DNA from: Bradysia coprophila | Lineage: Eukaryota; Arthropoda; Insecta; Diptera; Sciaridae | Reading direction: 5' to 3' | Assembly (NCBI RefSeq): GCF_014529535.1 | Contig: NC_050735.1 | Span: 4,909,739-4,973,738 of the forward strand | DNA length: 64,000 nt | In this document: positions 36,707 to 47,093 of the stretch, in pieces | Numbering within the stretch: position 1 is the stretch's first letter | Layout: the number at the start of each line of letters is the position of its first letter | Notes under the pieces: generated by a model | Databases searched by the model: none | The model's input: only the letters and a program-made list of their open reading frames with translations | Told to the model about the DNA's origin: nothing | Position numbers and translations under genes: made by a program

Positions 36707-37609
36707 CTACGTACGCTCGTGGTTCCGAGGGTTCCTCCCTTTTTTCACACGGTGGTCGGATGATTGCAGGCAATTGTCATCGTCGTCACGCTTTCGTTTC
36801 GGTCTAAGGTTCCGGGTATTTGATGAATTTCCACTTGAGGATGTACCCAAGAAGTCATTCAGTTGTCGTATGGAATGAATAGCAACCATAGAATCGCCTG
36901 ATGAACGGGCAATGTAACAAATTCCATCCCTTGTGTGCAATTTAGCTATTGACTCATTCTGTTTAGCATCCGAACATGCCCGAAAGACTCTATAATTAGA
37001 TGGAGTCAGATTTTCCTTAATGAAGATCCGTCGATCGGACTGAAATCCAATGTCCTTCAAACAAAGCGTTTTGTAGGTTAAGTATTTGCTTATGAAAGTC
37101 GATTTGTCGGTCGTCGAAGCGAATTTAACCACAATAAGTGGATGAGCATTGTCGCCGCCACTATTACCAGCATTCCGCGGAGCCTTGCTACTGTGCTTAA
37201 GCCCTGTTTTTCTCAGGCGAAAAGCAGAAAACGTATCCGATGTAGTGTGGTAGCTGATGACCTTGGAAATGCTATTGACGATCTCAATACACGACTCTCC
37301 AGTAACAAACGGGATTCCAGAGATAACCAGTTCCGAAATTCTTTGCATCCTAGCGATTGTGTCTTCCAGGCGAGCAATGCGATCAGCTTGGGCTGCTTGC
37401 TCTGAACCGAATTTATCCTGATTGATTTCTAGGTTATTGGTTAACGCGTCGATGTCACTCTTAAATTCGGCCCGAACACAGCTTATATCCGCTTTGAGGC
37501 TATCTACAATTCCCCTGGACAGCTTCTCATTTTCCTTTGTGATATATGTAGCAACATCGTTAAATGATTTTAGATCCAAAATGATGTTATTTTCCGCTTC
37601 ACCAGCCAT
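36707..37609 (-). CDS. LINE ORF1: coiled-coil RNA-binding protein
   Basis: 300 residues from the ATG at 37609 (MAGEAENN). The first third is rich in heptad-like Leu/Ile with charged residues (DSLKADISCVRAEFKSDIDA onward), consistent with a coiled coil. The middle (ELVISGIPF, then CIEIVNSISKVI and PLIVVKFAS) fits the RRM-like and C-terminal arrangement seen in L1-type ORF1 proteins. A basic tail (PKRKRDDDD, KKGRNPR) follows. It likely packages element RNA. Family assignment is by layout, not by strong motif. Confidence 0.75.
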   Translation of the reverse strand: MAGEAENNIILDLKSFNDVATYITKENEKLSRGIVDSLKADISCVRAEFKSDIDALTNNLEINQDKFGSEQAAQADRIARLEDTIARMQRISELVISGIPFVTGESCIEIVNSISKVISYHTTSDTFSAFRLRKTGLKHSSKAPRNAGNSGGDNAHPLIVVKFASTTDKSTFISKYLTYKTLCLKDIGFQSDRRIFIKENLTPSNYRVFRACSDAKQNESIAKLHTRDGICYIARSSGDSMVAIHSIRQLNDFLGTSSSGNSSNTRNLRPKRKRDDDDNCLQSSDHRVKKGRNPRNHERT

Positions 37610-37951
37610 GTGTTTGAACAAAGGACACCAGACAAAGAACAATAAACAGCTAAGAATTGCGTCAGCAAAAATTGATTCTCGTTCACGATGACCAAATTAC
37701 GGCAAGTAGATTGATTTATGATAAATTTAGTACATGTTTGGTAGAATGTCCAACCAATAAAAATAAACTTGTCGGTCGAACGTTTTAGAGTCAACAAAAT
37801 TGACGAGTTGACTATGTCAAAATTTACAACAAATTAGAGCAGAAGAGTTATAACGTGTGTGTAACGTGTGTGTATCGTATGACTGCTCAAACTGCACTGA
37901 GTGCTCAAACTGCAAACATGTTTGTCATAAATAATTTCGTTAACAACTATT

Positions 37952-37959
37952 CTATTTAA
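37952..37959 (+). promoter_or_regulatory. Probable core promoter box of terpene synthase 2
   Basis: CTATTTAA, followed by GAGAAAGAAAAC, 75 bp before the ATG. The LINE ends about 40 bp upstream of it, so anything further up has been separated from this copy by 4.9 kb. Confidence 0.4.
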
Positions 37960-38026
37960 GAGAAAGAAAACATTTCTTACCTACGCAATTCAGAAAAGCT
38001 ACTCGAATAGACTAGACATCACAATC

Positions 38027-39030
38027 ATGAACGCTGCAGAGCAGACAGAAAAGCAACGGACGGATCAGGACCGCCGAAAAATGGATCTACTGAACGTGGA
38101 CTTTAGCCAAATAAACATAACCAGTGCAAAAATTCATCCGCAATGGGAATCACTGTTGCGATTGACACAACTAAAAGTCACGGAAGAATTGGGACCAGAA
38201 TTCAGGCTGAGCAAGGACATATCACAATTCTCTTTGTACATGTTTCCGTCACTGAGCTTCGACTTTGTCAGTGGTATCCTTATATACAACATGGCTGGCT
38301 TTTTGTTAGATGATTGGCTGGACAAATTTCCTTCTGGTAAAATTGAACATTTTTGTCAATTTGCATGTTCTCTCATCGTTTCTCATACACAGAGAATGAA
38401 AAATTGATTCAGCAATTGAGAAACCAAAACTTTCCGGGAAATGGCAAAATGGACAAATGGTGGCAGATGGCAATAAAAGTTTGCAAAGATGTAATGGGTG
38501 AAATTGTATTAACGCAACTTTTGGATGAGTGGATTTATTCCATATGCAAAGCTGATAAAGTCAACACAATTTTTAATGGTCATGTTTCGTTGCCTGACAA
38601 GGATTTTCTGGAATTAAGGTGTGTTGATGCAGGAGCATTCCACCAGTTTTTTCTGATATTGGCAGGTGTCGGAAAGCAGCTCACTGCTGAATTGGCACAA
38701 GATCCGAATTATCAGGGATTGAATAAGCAGGTAGCATTTCATATGTCGGTTATTAACGATTTATATTCACTTCGAAAGGATATTCGTGACGATCTTTACC
38801 GATATAATTACGTATATGTGAAAATGACGAATAACAACCTCTCCGCACAAGCTGCCACGGATGCCATAATGCAGGAAATACGCGACGCTGAGAAAATGGC
38901 TCGAATGTACGGCGAAAGAATGAAAGAAATGAATGATCCGCAGTTGTCGTTGTATGTGGATGGAATGTACGATGTAATTGCTGGAAATCATTACTGGTCC
39001 ACATTTTGTAAACGTTATAATGACCTGTAA
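38027..39030 (+). CDS. Microbial-type class I terpene synthase, copy 2
   Basis: Exons 38027-38336 and 38393-39030 (stop TAA), 56-bp intron, 315 residues. It has the same fold signature as copy 1: DDWLD in exon 1, ELRCVDAG with the sensor Arg, and WSTFCKRY at the end. It differs in two ways. Two codons are lost near residue 14 (QDRRKM for QLTDRLKM), and the second metal site reads NDLYSLRKD. The final Glu that normally binds magnesium is therefore replaced by Asp. Asp can still bind metal, but the change could alter activity. The frame is otherwise clean, which argues against a pseudogene. It lies directly downstream of the LINE insertion, which may affect its expression. Confidence 0.86.
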
Positions 39031-39714
39031 GCTACTGCTACACCATCGTACGCAATGAGGGATTGAAAAATGATTGGATGGTAACTTGTTTTAAATCTTA
39101 TCCCATCTATATGGACAACAAGCGTGAACTCCTCTTTTTGTTAATCGAGCAACGATCGAAAAATTTGAATTTTTATGCGGTATAATGGATTAATTCCATT
39201 TTTTATGGCTTCCTCCTCGAAATGTCGGAAATTAGGATAACAGTTAGAATTTCTTGTTCGCTAAATATTGGCCTAACATTAGGCAGTTTGCGCAAATGAC
39301 GTATTATTATTTATAAGTCAAAAAAGTCCAGAAAATCACTGAAAAAATCCTTAAAATCCTAGGTTTTAGAGAAATAAAGAGAGCGATCAAAAAGGGATTT
39401 TTTTTGCCTCAATTTCTTTTTGACCTCCGGAATGCAGTTCATGTAAAATATCCCTGAAATATCATCGAAAAGTGAGCCCTAGCTGTATACAAAATAAAAA
39501 AACATCATTTTTCGATGGTATTCCATTTTTTTTGGCATAAGCTAAAAACAAAGGACGACCACCGGATACAGAACTTCAATTCTCTTCTAGAATGTGAGGT
39601 AAGGGCTTGTGACTTGTAAACTTATAAATTTTACTTTACCGTCGATCTCAATTAATTACTTGTTTTTGCTCATCTGTTGGTGTTTTCAGTTATTCTTTCA
39701 AATGTTTTCTATTC
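39031..39714. other. 3' flank of terpene synthase 2, end of duplication unit B
   Basis: 39031-39130 matches the region after copy 3 (48104-48200). 39170-39290 matches 48360-48480. 39315-39610 matches the region after copy 1. No gene. Confidence 0.55.
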
Positions 39715-39865
39715 GTCATTGTCGTTGCCAGAGCGTTAACTTCTCCAATTTTTTTCATTTGAAGTGTTCTATTCTGTGGAAGAAACTGTATTTTCTCTGG
39801 TCACAATTTTTTTTAATGATTAAGCCTGAGAATTTAGCAATAAATTAAAATAATTTTCACAACGT
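39715..39865 (+). pseudogene. Relic of the Rab18 3' UTR (2)
   Basis: From about CATTGTCGTTG this follows the Rab18 3' UTR (21881 onward): GTTCTATTCTGTGGAAGAAACT, CTGGTCACAATTT, AGCCTGAGAATTTAGCAATAA. It is more decayed than the relic at 27232, and the coding end is not recognisable. Confidence 0.75.
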
Positions 39866-40394
39866 TGGACACAAGTAAAATCGAGTAAAATTCACTTTGT
39901 TAGGTTGCATCTCAATACTCAACACGCAGCTCAATACTCAATATAGAAAATCTTATACTGAACAACGCAGTTCTGACAACATTATTACGCATAATATCAC
40001 AGATGCAACATTATAAATAAGTTGGGATAAGTATTTCTTGCTTTTACCTGAGGGTCTGCGGTACCTTCAGTGTCTATGTACTTTGAACGTTTGTTGTACA
40101 CTACTTCAAGGACCTCTAGTGTGACTGAGGTATGCAAGAAGTAAAGCAGAGATACGTATAACGAAATCAACAGTGCTCACGTTTGATGTACTCTTTAAAG
40201 TGACGCTATTGACGATATGGAACTGACTGAAAACGACACGTCCATGTCTCCTGCCTTAACTGAACCATTTAATAGTCATGATTCCTAGGAACAAATAAAT
40301 AATTCTTAAAGTCACTGCGAATTATTATTGCTTCACCCTTTAACTAAGTATTTACCCGGCCAAGCCAAAATTTCTATAATTCTTCAGAATAATC
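39866..40394. other. Spacer of duplication unit C
   Basis: 40084-40250 is the uninterrupted counterpart of the hAT-like insertion site in unit B. 40263-40390 matches 23570-23720 in unit A. No gene. Confidence 0.6.
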
Positions 40395-40684
40395 CACACA
40401 CCCCCTGAACAAAAATAAAGTTTTACCGAAAATGCACCCAAAAATTGATTGCTGTTCTAAATAGAGGGACCCTAGAGGAGTTCAAAACGATGGTCCGTTA
40501 AGCTGGACCAGATGCTTCCCCACACCCATACAACTAAGGAAAAAATTGTATGGGCTGGGGAAGCATCTGGTCCAGCTTAACGGACCATCGTTTTGAACTC
40601 CCCTAGGGTCCCTCTATTCAGAACAGCGATCAATTTTTGGGTGCATTTTCGGTAAAACTTTATTTTTGTTCAGGGCGGGTGTGA
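40395..40684. repeat. Near-perfect long palindrome (MITE)
   Basis: Arms of about 130 bp, almost identical in inverse (from CCCTGAACAAAAATAAAG through CTTCCCCA), with a loop of a few bases around 40544. Outer ends CACACCCCC / GGGCGGGTGTG. The related site in units A (23720) and B (29290) lacks it. It can form a long stable hairpin RNA. Confidence 0.9.
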
Positions 40685-41057
40685 ATCCAATTAACCGAAT
40701 TCTTCCGAAGGATATCCGATTTTTAAATCGGAAGAATTCGGAGCTGTGCAACTCGTTTCCTAAAAATATTCTGAGATAGTGATCCTTATATTTACATAAT
40801 GTCTGTAGTAGTGAGTGATGTTTCCTTTTACAAAGTGTTTGTAGGATGGATTGGTGCTTCCTTTTACAAGATGTAAAAAACACTAGGTCCCACTTGTTTG
40901 CTTGGTCAGATCTCTTGACTGGTCTGAACTTCTCAATAGCTTTTGTATTAGTAATGATTTATTGATTTATATCAATGAAATGTAATTACGATGGCAGCAA
41001 AAAATATAATTAGAAGAAGAACTACCAGAATGGTCTTAATCTATCATTAATTCAATT

Positions 41058-43080
41058 GGTAAGGTACCAACCGTTATCAGCCCGGTCTTGTATGGAGCAA
41101 ATTTGACAGCATTATTGAAGAAAAATGGAGGAATTCGTCCAATAGCCGTTGGAAACACAATACGTCGATTATCATCGAAAATATCTTGCAATCGCGTCCG
41201 TGATGATGATGCTAAATACCTTCGTCCTTACCAATCGGGTTTCGCAATTAATGGCGGTGCAGAAGCTATTGTACATTCCGCATGGGATTTTCTCCACTCG
41301 CCTGAAAATGAAGACTCTATCATGATGAAATTGGACTTTTCAAACGCTTTCAACTCAATTTTCAGAGCAAAGATGATTCCAATCGTAAAACAAAGATATC
41401 CGAAGATGTATGCATATATCTCACAGTGTTATTCGACAAAGAGCTATCTGTGCTATGGAAGTGACGTCATTTTATCAGAAGAAGGTGTTCAACAGGGCGA
41501 TCCCCTTGGCCCATTATTGTTCTGTCTCGTCATTCAACCGATTATTTCAAGTTTGCAATCAAAAATGAACACATGGTATTTGGACGACGGTAGCAATGGT
41601 AGCATTGGCGATATAATCGATACAGTTATCTCAGACGTTAAAAGAATCCAATCACTAAGCGCAGAAGTTGGCCTAATATTAAATTCTTCGAAATGTGAAG
41701 TACTTCGCGTAAGACCACTCAACGAGGTAGAAATTCAAAAATTAAACGAAGTACTAGCAGGTATACTTATTCCACCACCAGAGGACTTTTCTTTGTTGGG
41801 CGCTCCATTAACGTTAGATGGAATTCCATTAGCAATTGGGAACAAAACACTAACAATGGAACTTCTGATTTCAAGACTAGCCAGCTTAGACGCACATCCG
41901 GTATTTTTTCTTTTAAAAAATTGTCTTGCAATTCGGAGGATGATGCACCTTTTGAGATCATCACCATGTTGGCATAACAAAACATAACAAATGTGAATTT
42001 CAATGAGAATGCGTGGTCACAGTGCTCACTTCCAATAAAAAAGGAGGTCTTGGATTGTTATTAACATCAGACTTAGCATCGTCAGCATTCATTTCTTCAA
42101 TGAAAGCAACGAAACATTTGCGATCCGAAATATACATACATAACGACGAAATTCAGTTGTCCGCAATTGAGACATGGAAAATTGAATCAAATGCAGAATT
42201 ACCATTAGAAGAAATATCGAACATTCAGAAATCTTGGTCCAGCCAAGTCATGGAGCGGAAGCTTACCAATCTCTTGGTTTCAGTTGAGAATGATGCCTGT
42301 CAGAAAGCACGTTTGCTAGCAACAACATCTCAAGAGGAATCTGGATATTGGTTAAGTGCACTGCCTTCAGCGTCACTTGGTTTGTGCTTGGATAACGACA
42401 CGTTGAGAATTTCGATAGCATTGAGAATTGGAGCAAAAATATGCTACCCACACACCTGCATTTGTGGAAAGAACATAGATGAATTCGGCTATCATGGGTT
42501 AAGCTGTAAAAAATGTGCTGGGCGTCTTCCACGGCATCATACTGTAAACGAAACAATCCGAAGAGATTTGGTTTCCGCTAGAGTTCCCGCTATGCTAGAA
42601 CCAACAGGAGTTGTTCGGGAAGATGGAAAACACCCTGATGGACTTACTCTGATTCCATGGTCCGTCGGTAAATGTCTGTTGTGGGATACAACAATTCGTG
42701 ACACAGTTGCTAAATCATACCTAAGTTCCACTTCAAGAAATGTGGGCTGGGTTGCAAATACAGCAGAAGAAAAAAAGATATCATTGTATGGACCACTGTT
42801 ACCACAATATTTTTTCGTTCCGCTTGGTTTCGAGACCCTAGGACCTTGGGGTGAAAACGCTAAGCAATTTATTAACGTGTTGGGCAAAAAAATTACGAGC
42901 GCAACGAACGAAAAAAGATCGACTCTATACTTAAAACAAAGAATAAGTATAGACATACAACGTGGCAATGCAGCATCAGTTATTGGAACGTTGCCATCAA
43001 CACATGCCCTGGACGAGGTTTATTACCTCCTTTCTAAACAAAAATTGTAAATTTTATCAATGAAATAAATGAATGAAAAA
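41058..43080 (+). mobile_element. 5'-truncated LINE with restriction-like endonuclease tail
   Basis: Limits are set by unit B, where TTAATTCAATT and CTGTAAAGTATCACTG are adjacent (29600-29625). Here they are split by this element. The first frame (41088-41987) is reverse transcriptase: IRPIAVGNTIRRL, QSGFAINGGAEAIVH, MMKLDFSNAFNS, GVQQGDPLGPLLF and catalytic YLDDG. The frame then changes twice near 41990-42045, the second time at a run of six A. The second frame (42013-43050) has a C-C-H-C knuckle (CICGKNIDEFGYHGLSC), RHHTVNETI, then PDGLTLIPW and LLWDTTIRDT. These resemble the PD-(D/E)XK nuclease that follows the RT in R2-type LINEs. The 3' tail is AAATAAATGAATGAAAAA. Defective by truncation and frameshift. 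Confidence 0.82.
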
Positions 43081-43595
43081 TTCTATAAAGTTTCACTGAA
43101 AATCTTCGAAACATTCTAAAACGGTCTGAAATCGATACTTAATTTTAGCTTCATAACTTCATCTTCTGGTAGGTCTGGTTCTGGTGTTATGCTCACATTA
43201 GACTGTTATTGTCTATAGAATGCCCCGGGTAAAAAATGGCGTATGTCTTCCACAGTCACCAAAAGTGTGACGAAAATCAATCAGAATCTTAAAACAGTTT
43301 GAACTCAACAATATTTTCTCGGCCATTTCGAAAAAAACCTGAATATTTTCGAGGAGCCGTTGAACAATTGCATTAGAATGATTTTTTCCATGAATTAAGA
43401 ACTTGCAAGAATTACCTCGACTAATCGACAAAAGTTGCCACAAGTAGAAAGTAATATTTCCTTCTATAAGAATATTTTTGTTCTACTGGCGTACTGGTCC
43501 CTTCTTTCGGAGACAGACGCTATAATAGTTTAACTATAACCCAACCTTGAAATTCAATTCATTAAAAAAAATTAATGAAAACGATGTAAGAGACT
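43081..43595. other. Spacer of unit C resuming after the LINE
   Basis: 43081-43250 continues the match to unit B (29610-29765). The remainder is unique. No gene. Confidence 0.5.
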
Positions 43596-43776
43596 ATTGG
43601 CACCGGGTGCCAATAATCTCTTTATAATACTGTGGCAAATGGCACCGGTGCCATTAGTCTATATACTAAGGCTAATCGCACCCACTGCCATTAGGCACAT
43701 TATTACAAAGGGTCTATTGGCACCCGGTGCCATTAGCGATAGTATTATATAAAGAGACTGTAGGCAGCCGGTGCCG
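43596..43776. repeat. Array of GGCACC/GGTGCC palindromes
   Basis: TGGCACCGGGTGCCA, TGGCACCGGTGCCA, TGGCACCCGGTGCCA and a decayed GGCAGCCGGTGCC occur within 180 bp, with ATTAGTCTATA- and TCTCTTTATA-like joins between them. Each is itself an inverted repeat and the outer parts also mirror one another. Absent from unit B. Confidence 0.8.
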
Positions 43777-43871
43777 AAAGCATTTTCGGAAAACGATAGA
43801 CATCGCTTACTGACATCCGAAATACGTATTTGACGTTCAGTTTTCTCTATTGAAATACTTTTGAAATAGAT

Positions 43872-43991
43872 CAACGCACTTCAAGTGATCATAGTCTACA
43901 GCTGCCAAATAAAGTACTATTTTGTATGAAATGGTCTTTTACAGTGTTTTACAGTTGTATAACACACAAGTTTCATGATTGAAGTGCGTTG
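43872..43991. repeat. MITE-like element with CAACGCACTTCAA ends
   Basis: CAACGCACTTCAA at the left and TTGAAGTGCGTTG at the right, flanked by AATAGAT on both sides (7 bp). The interior also aligns with unit B (29860-29960), so it predates that duplication or was duplicated with it. Confidence 0.65.
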
Positions 43992-44573
43992 AATAGATAC
44001 AGTATAAACCATCGTGAAACCTAACGTCAGGAATTCCATTCTCCATCAAACAATTTTTCAAATCGGTTAAGGATTAGTTCAGTTCGTGTTAACAAAGTAG
44101 AAAAGACTTCTTTCGAGAACTACTCGATGGTCGAATCGACACCACCCATTTTCGACTATAATAGGCGGATTTCAACTTCATTGAATAAAAAAAAAGTTTT
44201 TGAAAATCCGTTGATATTTACTCAAGTTATCGTGTCAACAAAGAGCAGAAAATTGTTACATTTAACATTTTTATTCACATTTCCATACATTTATAATTAT
44301 AGTGTTCGTGTTACGTACGGTGTATTTTCTGTTGCAAGACCGATGACTTACAGTCAAGGGAATAATACGAAACATTACCGGTTACATTATAATGATTTTA
44401 TAAGTCAATGGCAATACAATTAGTTTACTGCTGTGCCACAACGCACTTCAAGCATGAGTGATACTCTAAATAGGGTATTGAAACTTGACAGTGTGACTGA
44501 CAGATGTACTGGATCTGAGTAAAAATGATTAAAAATTTCTATCCACTTCTCAAGACGAGATTATGAGCGCGAT

Positions 44574-44704
44574 CAACGCACTCCAAAACACGCAGAAGAA
44601 CATTTTTTTTATGTTGGTACATACAATATCACTGCGGGGAAAAAATAAGAGGCTTTTTGACAGTTTAAAAAATGTGTTCTTGGGCCTGTTCTTGGAGTGC
44701 GTTG
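44574..44704. mobile_element. 131-bp MITE with 7-bp target duplication
   Basis: Ends CAACGCACTCCAA and TTGGAGTGCGTTG, flanked by GCGCGAT on both sides. Unit B reads uninterrupted as GAGCGCGGTATTT near 32645. Same terminus family as 43872-43991. Confidence 0.9.
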
Positions 44705-44847
44705 GCGCGATATTTAGTTAACTGTAAAATAAACGCAATTTCGAATTCCGCATTCGCTTCGTAGAATGTAATTAAATTAATCTTACCTATTCAAATATAA
44801 TAATTAATAAGCATTTTAACGATCATCTAATATACTTTTAAATAAGA

Positions 44848-46971
44848 AGGCCCCACCTTTTGGGCGGGTCAGGTCCCTTGACTGACAATGTTTTCAATAT
44901 ATTTTTAATCAATTTCATTTTATATTCTGTTGTTTAACTTCCGAAACATCACAAATAATTGTGGTTTATATTTTGTTAAGTCAGTTTGTTGTATATACAT
45001 TTATAGATAATAAATTTCATTCAAATTTTTCGACGGTGGTAATGTTCCCAAAATAGAGGCTAAATTACCGCGTTGTATCGCCAAACTTATTCTTTGAATG
45101 AAATAACTGATAAAAACCTTCGCTTGAGTACAAATTGTTTGGAAAAGTACTTTCTCTATTTTCTTGTACATTTACGGCCAGATTTTTAATCATCAATAAA
45201 TCATAAATAGACAAGGACTCGTGTGAATAAACTTCCCACTCGTATAAATTGTCTATTATTCAGTTTCATAGTCTTATTGTTAACGCTAATCAAAAGTAAA
45301 AGATGCGAATGTGGAATGATTAGAGGACATTTTCACTTTGGTATAATAAAGTAGTAGACGTTCTTCCCTTACACTTATTTACAAAAAGGAAGCCCCCCGG
45401 TACTTACTACATTCACAAAACCTTTAATCATGAATAAATTAGCACGACTCGTGCGAATTACGGCCGCAAACTTCACATTCGTGGGAGTTTTTAAGTTTTC
45501 TGTTTGATTGTTTTTTAGTGTACATTTTTCATTGGTTTTTCATAAAATTTTATAAATATTCTATGTCATGGCGGGAAATCTGCTAATTTTTCCCGTGATA
45601 GCTGATTATCACCGTTATAGAAAACTATCATGCGTGATAGCTGACTTTCACGTGACAATCACCGACTATCCCTGATGACTATACCCAACTATCACCGTGA
45701 TAACTGACTATCATGCGTGATAGCTGGATATAACTTTTTTTTTATAAAGAAATTATTCTAATTAGTTTTTAGATTTATAACAAATCAAATATGTTTGAAA
45801 CGGCATTAGCATCGTCATTTTCAAACGTTTTCAAAATTGATGCACAGTTTCCTCTCTGAATTTCTATTGAATATTGTTGTATCAAGAAATTTGTCGAGCG
45901 CTTTTCTCCAGTTTTTTGTTGCAACAGTTTTCCGATTTTATTTATGAATTTCTTAGTGTCCTCTCCCATTGGCCCGAACATTTCGAAAGCGATAGGAGTG
46001 AATATGTAGTCACGTTTCAATGCCATGTAGTGATTATGTTTATGACGTTCTGATTGATCTGCGACCGAGCCAGCGATTTTCGCTGATTGGGCCAGGTATG
46101 ATGGAGCAACGGTGTCGCTAACTGTAGCATCCCATACCAAAGATTTTCCTCGTTCCCATGGAGTGATGGTTACACAGTCAACGCGCTTTCCGTCCGATCT
46201 GCTTATTCCAGGCGGTTCTAGCATGCTCGGGAAATCGATTTTAGATAAGGCATTCAAGGTTATTTTATTGAATCCTACATGTCTCGGAATTCTGCCAGCG
46301 CTCCTAATGCATGATAAACCGTGGTGGCCGTTTTCTTCGACAGTTTTTCCACATCGGCAAGTGTGTTTTTCGCATACTTTCCCTCCCAAACGTATGGCAA
46401 TCGCAATTCGAGCTGTATTGTTGTTCAAAAGTAGGCCCAACTCAGACGACTGTATCACTTGCAACCACTTTGACGATTCGTTTTTGGATGATGCAAATAA
46501 GCGCGCTCTATCTGTTTGGTCAGCATTGCTCAACAATGTTTCGAAAATTAATTTCATATTCGGGTAATCCCAATTTGTTTGGTTTTCACGTTTTGCTTCT
46601 GTGTCTGGTACCAGGCTGGACGGCAGATCATCGATCATGGATATAACTAACCGACAAAATCAAATTCCATCAAAGTAATCTTTCTCGATTGATTGAATTT
46701 CCAACAGTGGAAAATACTGTTTTTCTGGAATAACTCCCAGATCCTTAATCCCACATAGCCCATCTTCAAACTTTACCTCAGGAATTCAAGTATGCCTCGA
46801 TTAAAAAAATAAAATTAGTAATTGGTTGATAATTACTCAAGTTATCGTGTTTACAAGCAAAATATTGGAACAAACATTTTCGTTTTTCATAACATATCAT
46901 ACAACCTTTCATACAAAAATTTTAGTGTATTTTCCGGCATAAGACCCTGACTTACAGTGAAGGGAATAACG
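44848..46971. repeat. Dispersed repeat, copy 2 (first copy 5652-6792)
   Basis: Collinear with 5652-6792 but without the 247-bp MITE and the small GGGGTAACC palindrome. It is interrupted by a LINE fragment at 45736-46638 and by an extra 150-bp block near 46655-46815. Confidence 0.75.
45736..46638 (-). mobile_element. Second 5'-truncated copy of the RLE-type LINE
   Basis: Minus strand, flanked by GGATATAACT at 45726-45735 and 46639-46648, a target duplication of 9-10 bp. It keeps only the 3' part: one open frame (46638-45775, 287 residues) with CRCGKTVEENGHHGLSC, a RHVGFN block and SLVWDATVSDT. The PDG of the other copy is VDC here, so the nuclease site looks damaged. A poly(A)-like tail (T-run at 45735-45743 on the plus strand) ends it. 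Same family as 41058-43080 but a separate insertion. Confidence 0.85.
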
Positions 46972-47045
46972 TTTTTCGAAACAAACAAACAAAAAACCGT
47001 TTAGGTCCAACATGTTTGTCATAAATAATTTCGTTACTAACTTTT

Positions 47046-47053
47046 CTATTTAA
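47046..47053 (+). promoter_or_regulatory. Probable core promoter box of terpene synthase 3
   Basis: CTATTTAA with GGGAAAGAAAAA, 48 bp before the ATG. Here the flank upstream (GTTTGTCATAAATAATTTCGTT) is intact. Confidence 0.4.
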
Positions 47054-47093
47054 GGGAAAGAAAAACTACTCAAATAGACTAGACATCAGAATC

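Larger units (their letters stand above)
33011..37912 (-). mobile_element. Near full-length LINE retrotransposon with two ORFs
   Basis: About 4.9 kb on the minus strand: ORF1 (37609-36707), ORF2 (36310-33440), a 3' UTR of about 430 bp and a 3' tail of (ATCA)n, read on the plus strand as (TTGA)n at 33011-33036. Its limits are set by comparison with terpene synthase copy 3. There, GTCCAACATGTTTGTC is continuous at 47008-47023, while here the same sequence is split around the element. A short AACAT-like repeat may be the target duplication. Both ORFs are open, so this is a recent and possibly active copy. A (GAAAT)n run at 36403-36426 between the ORFs is unexplained. The clade (CR1, L2 or Jockey-like) needs a tree. 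Confidence 0.9.
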
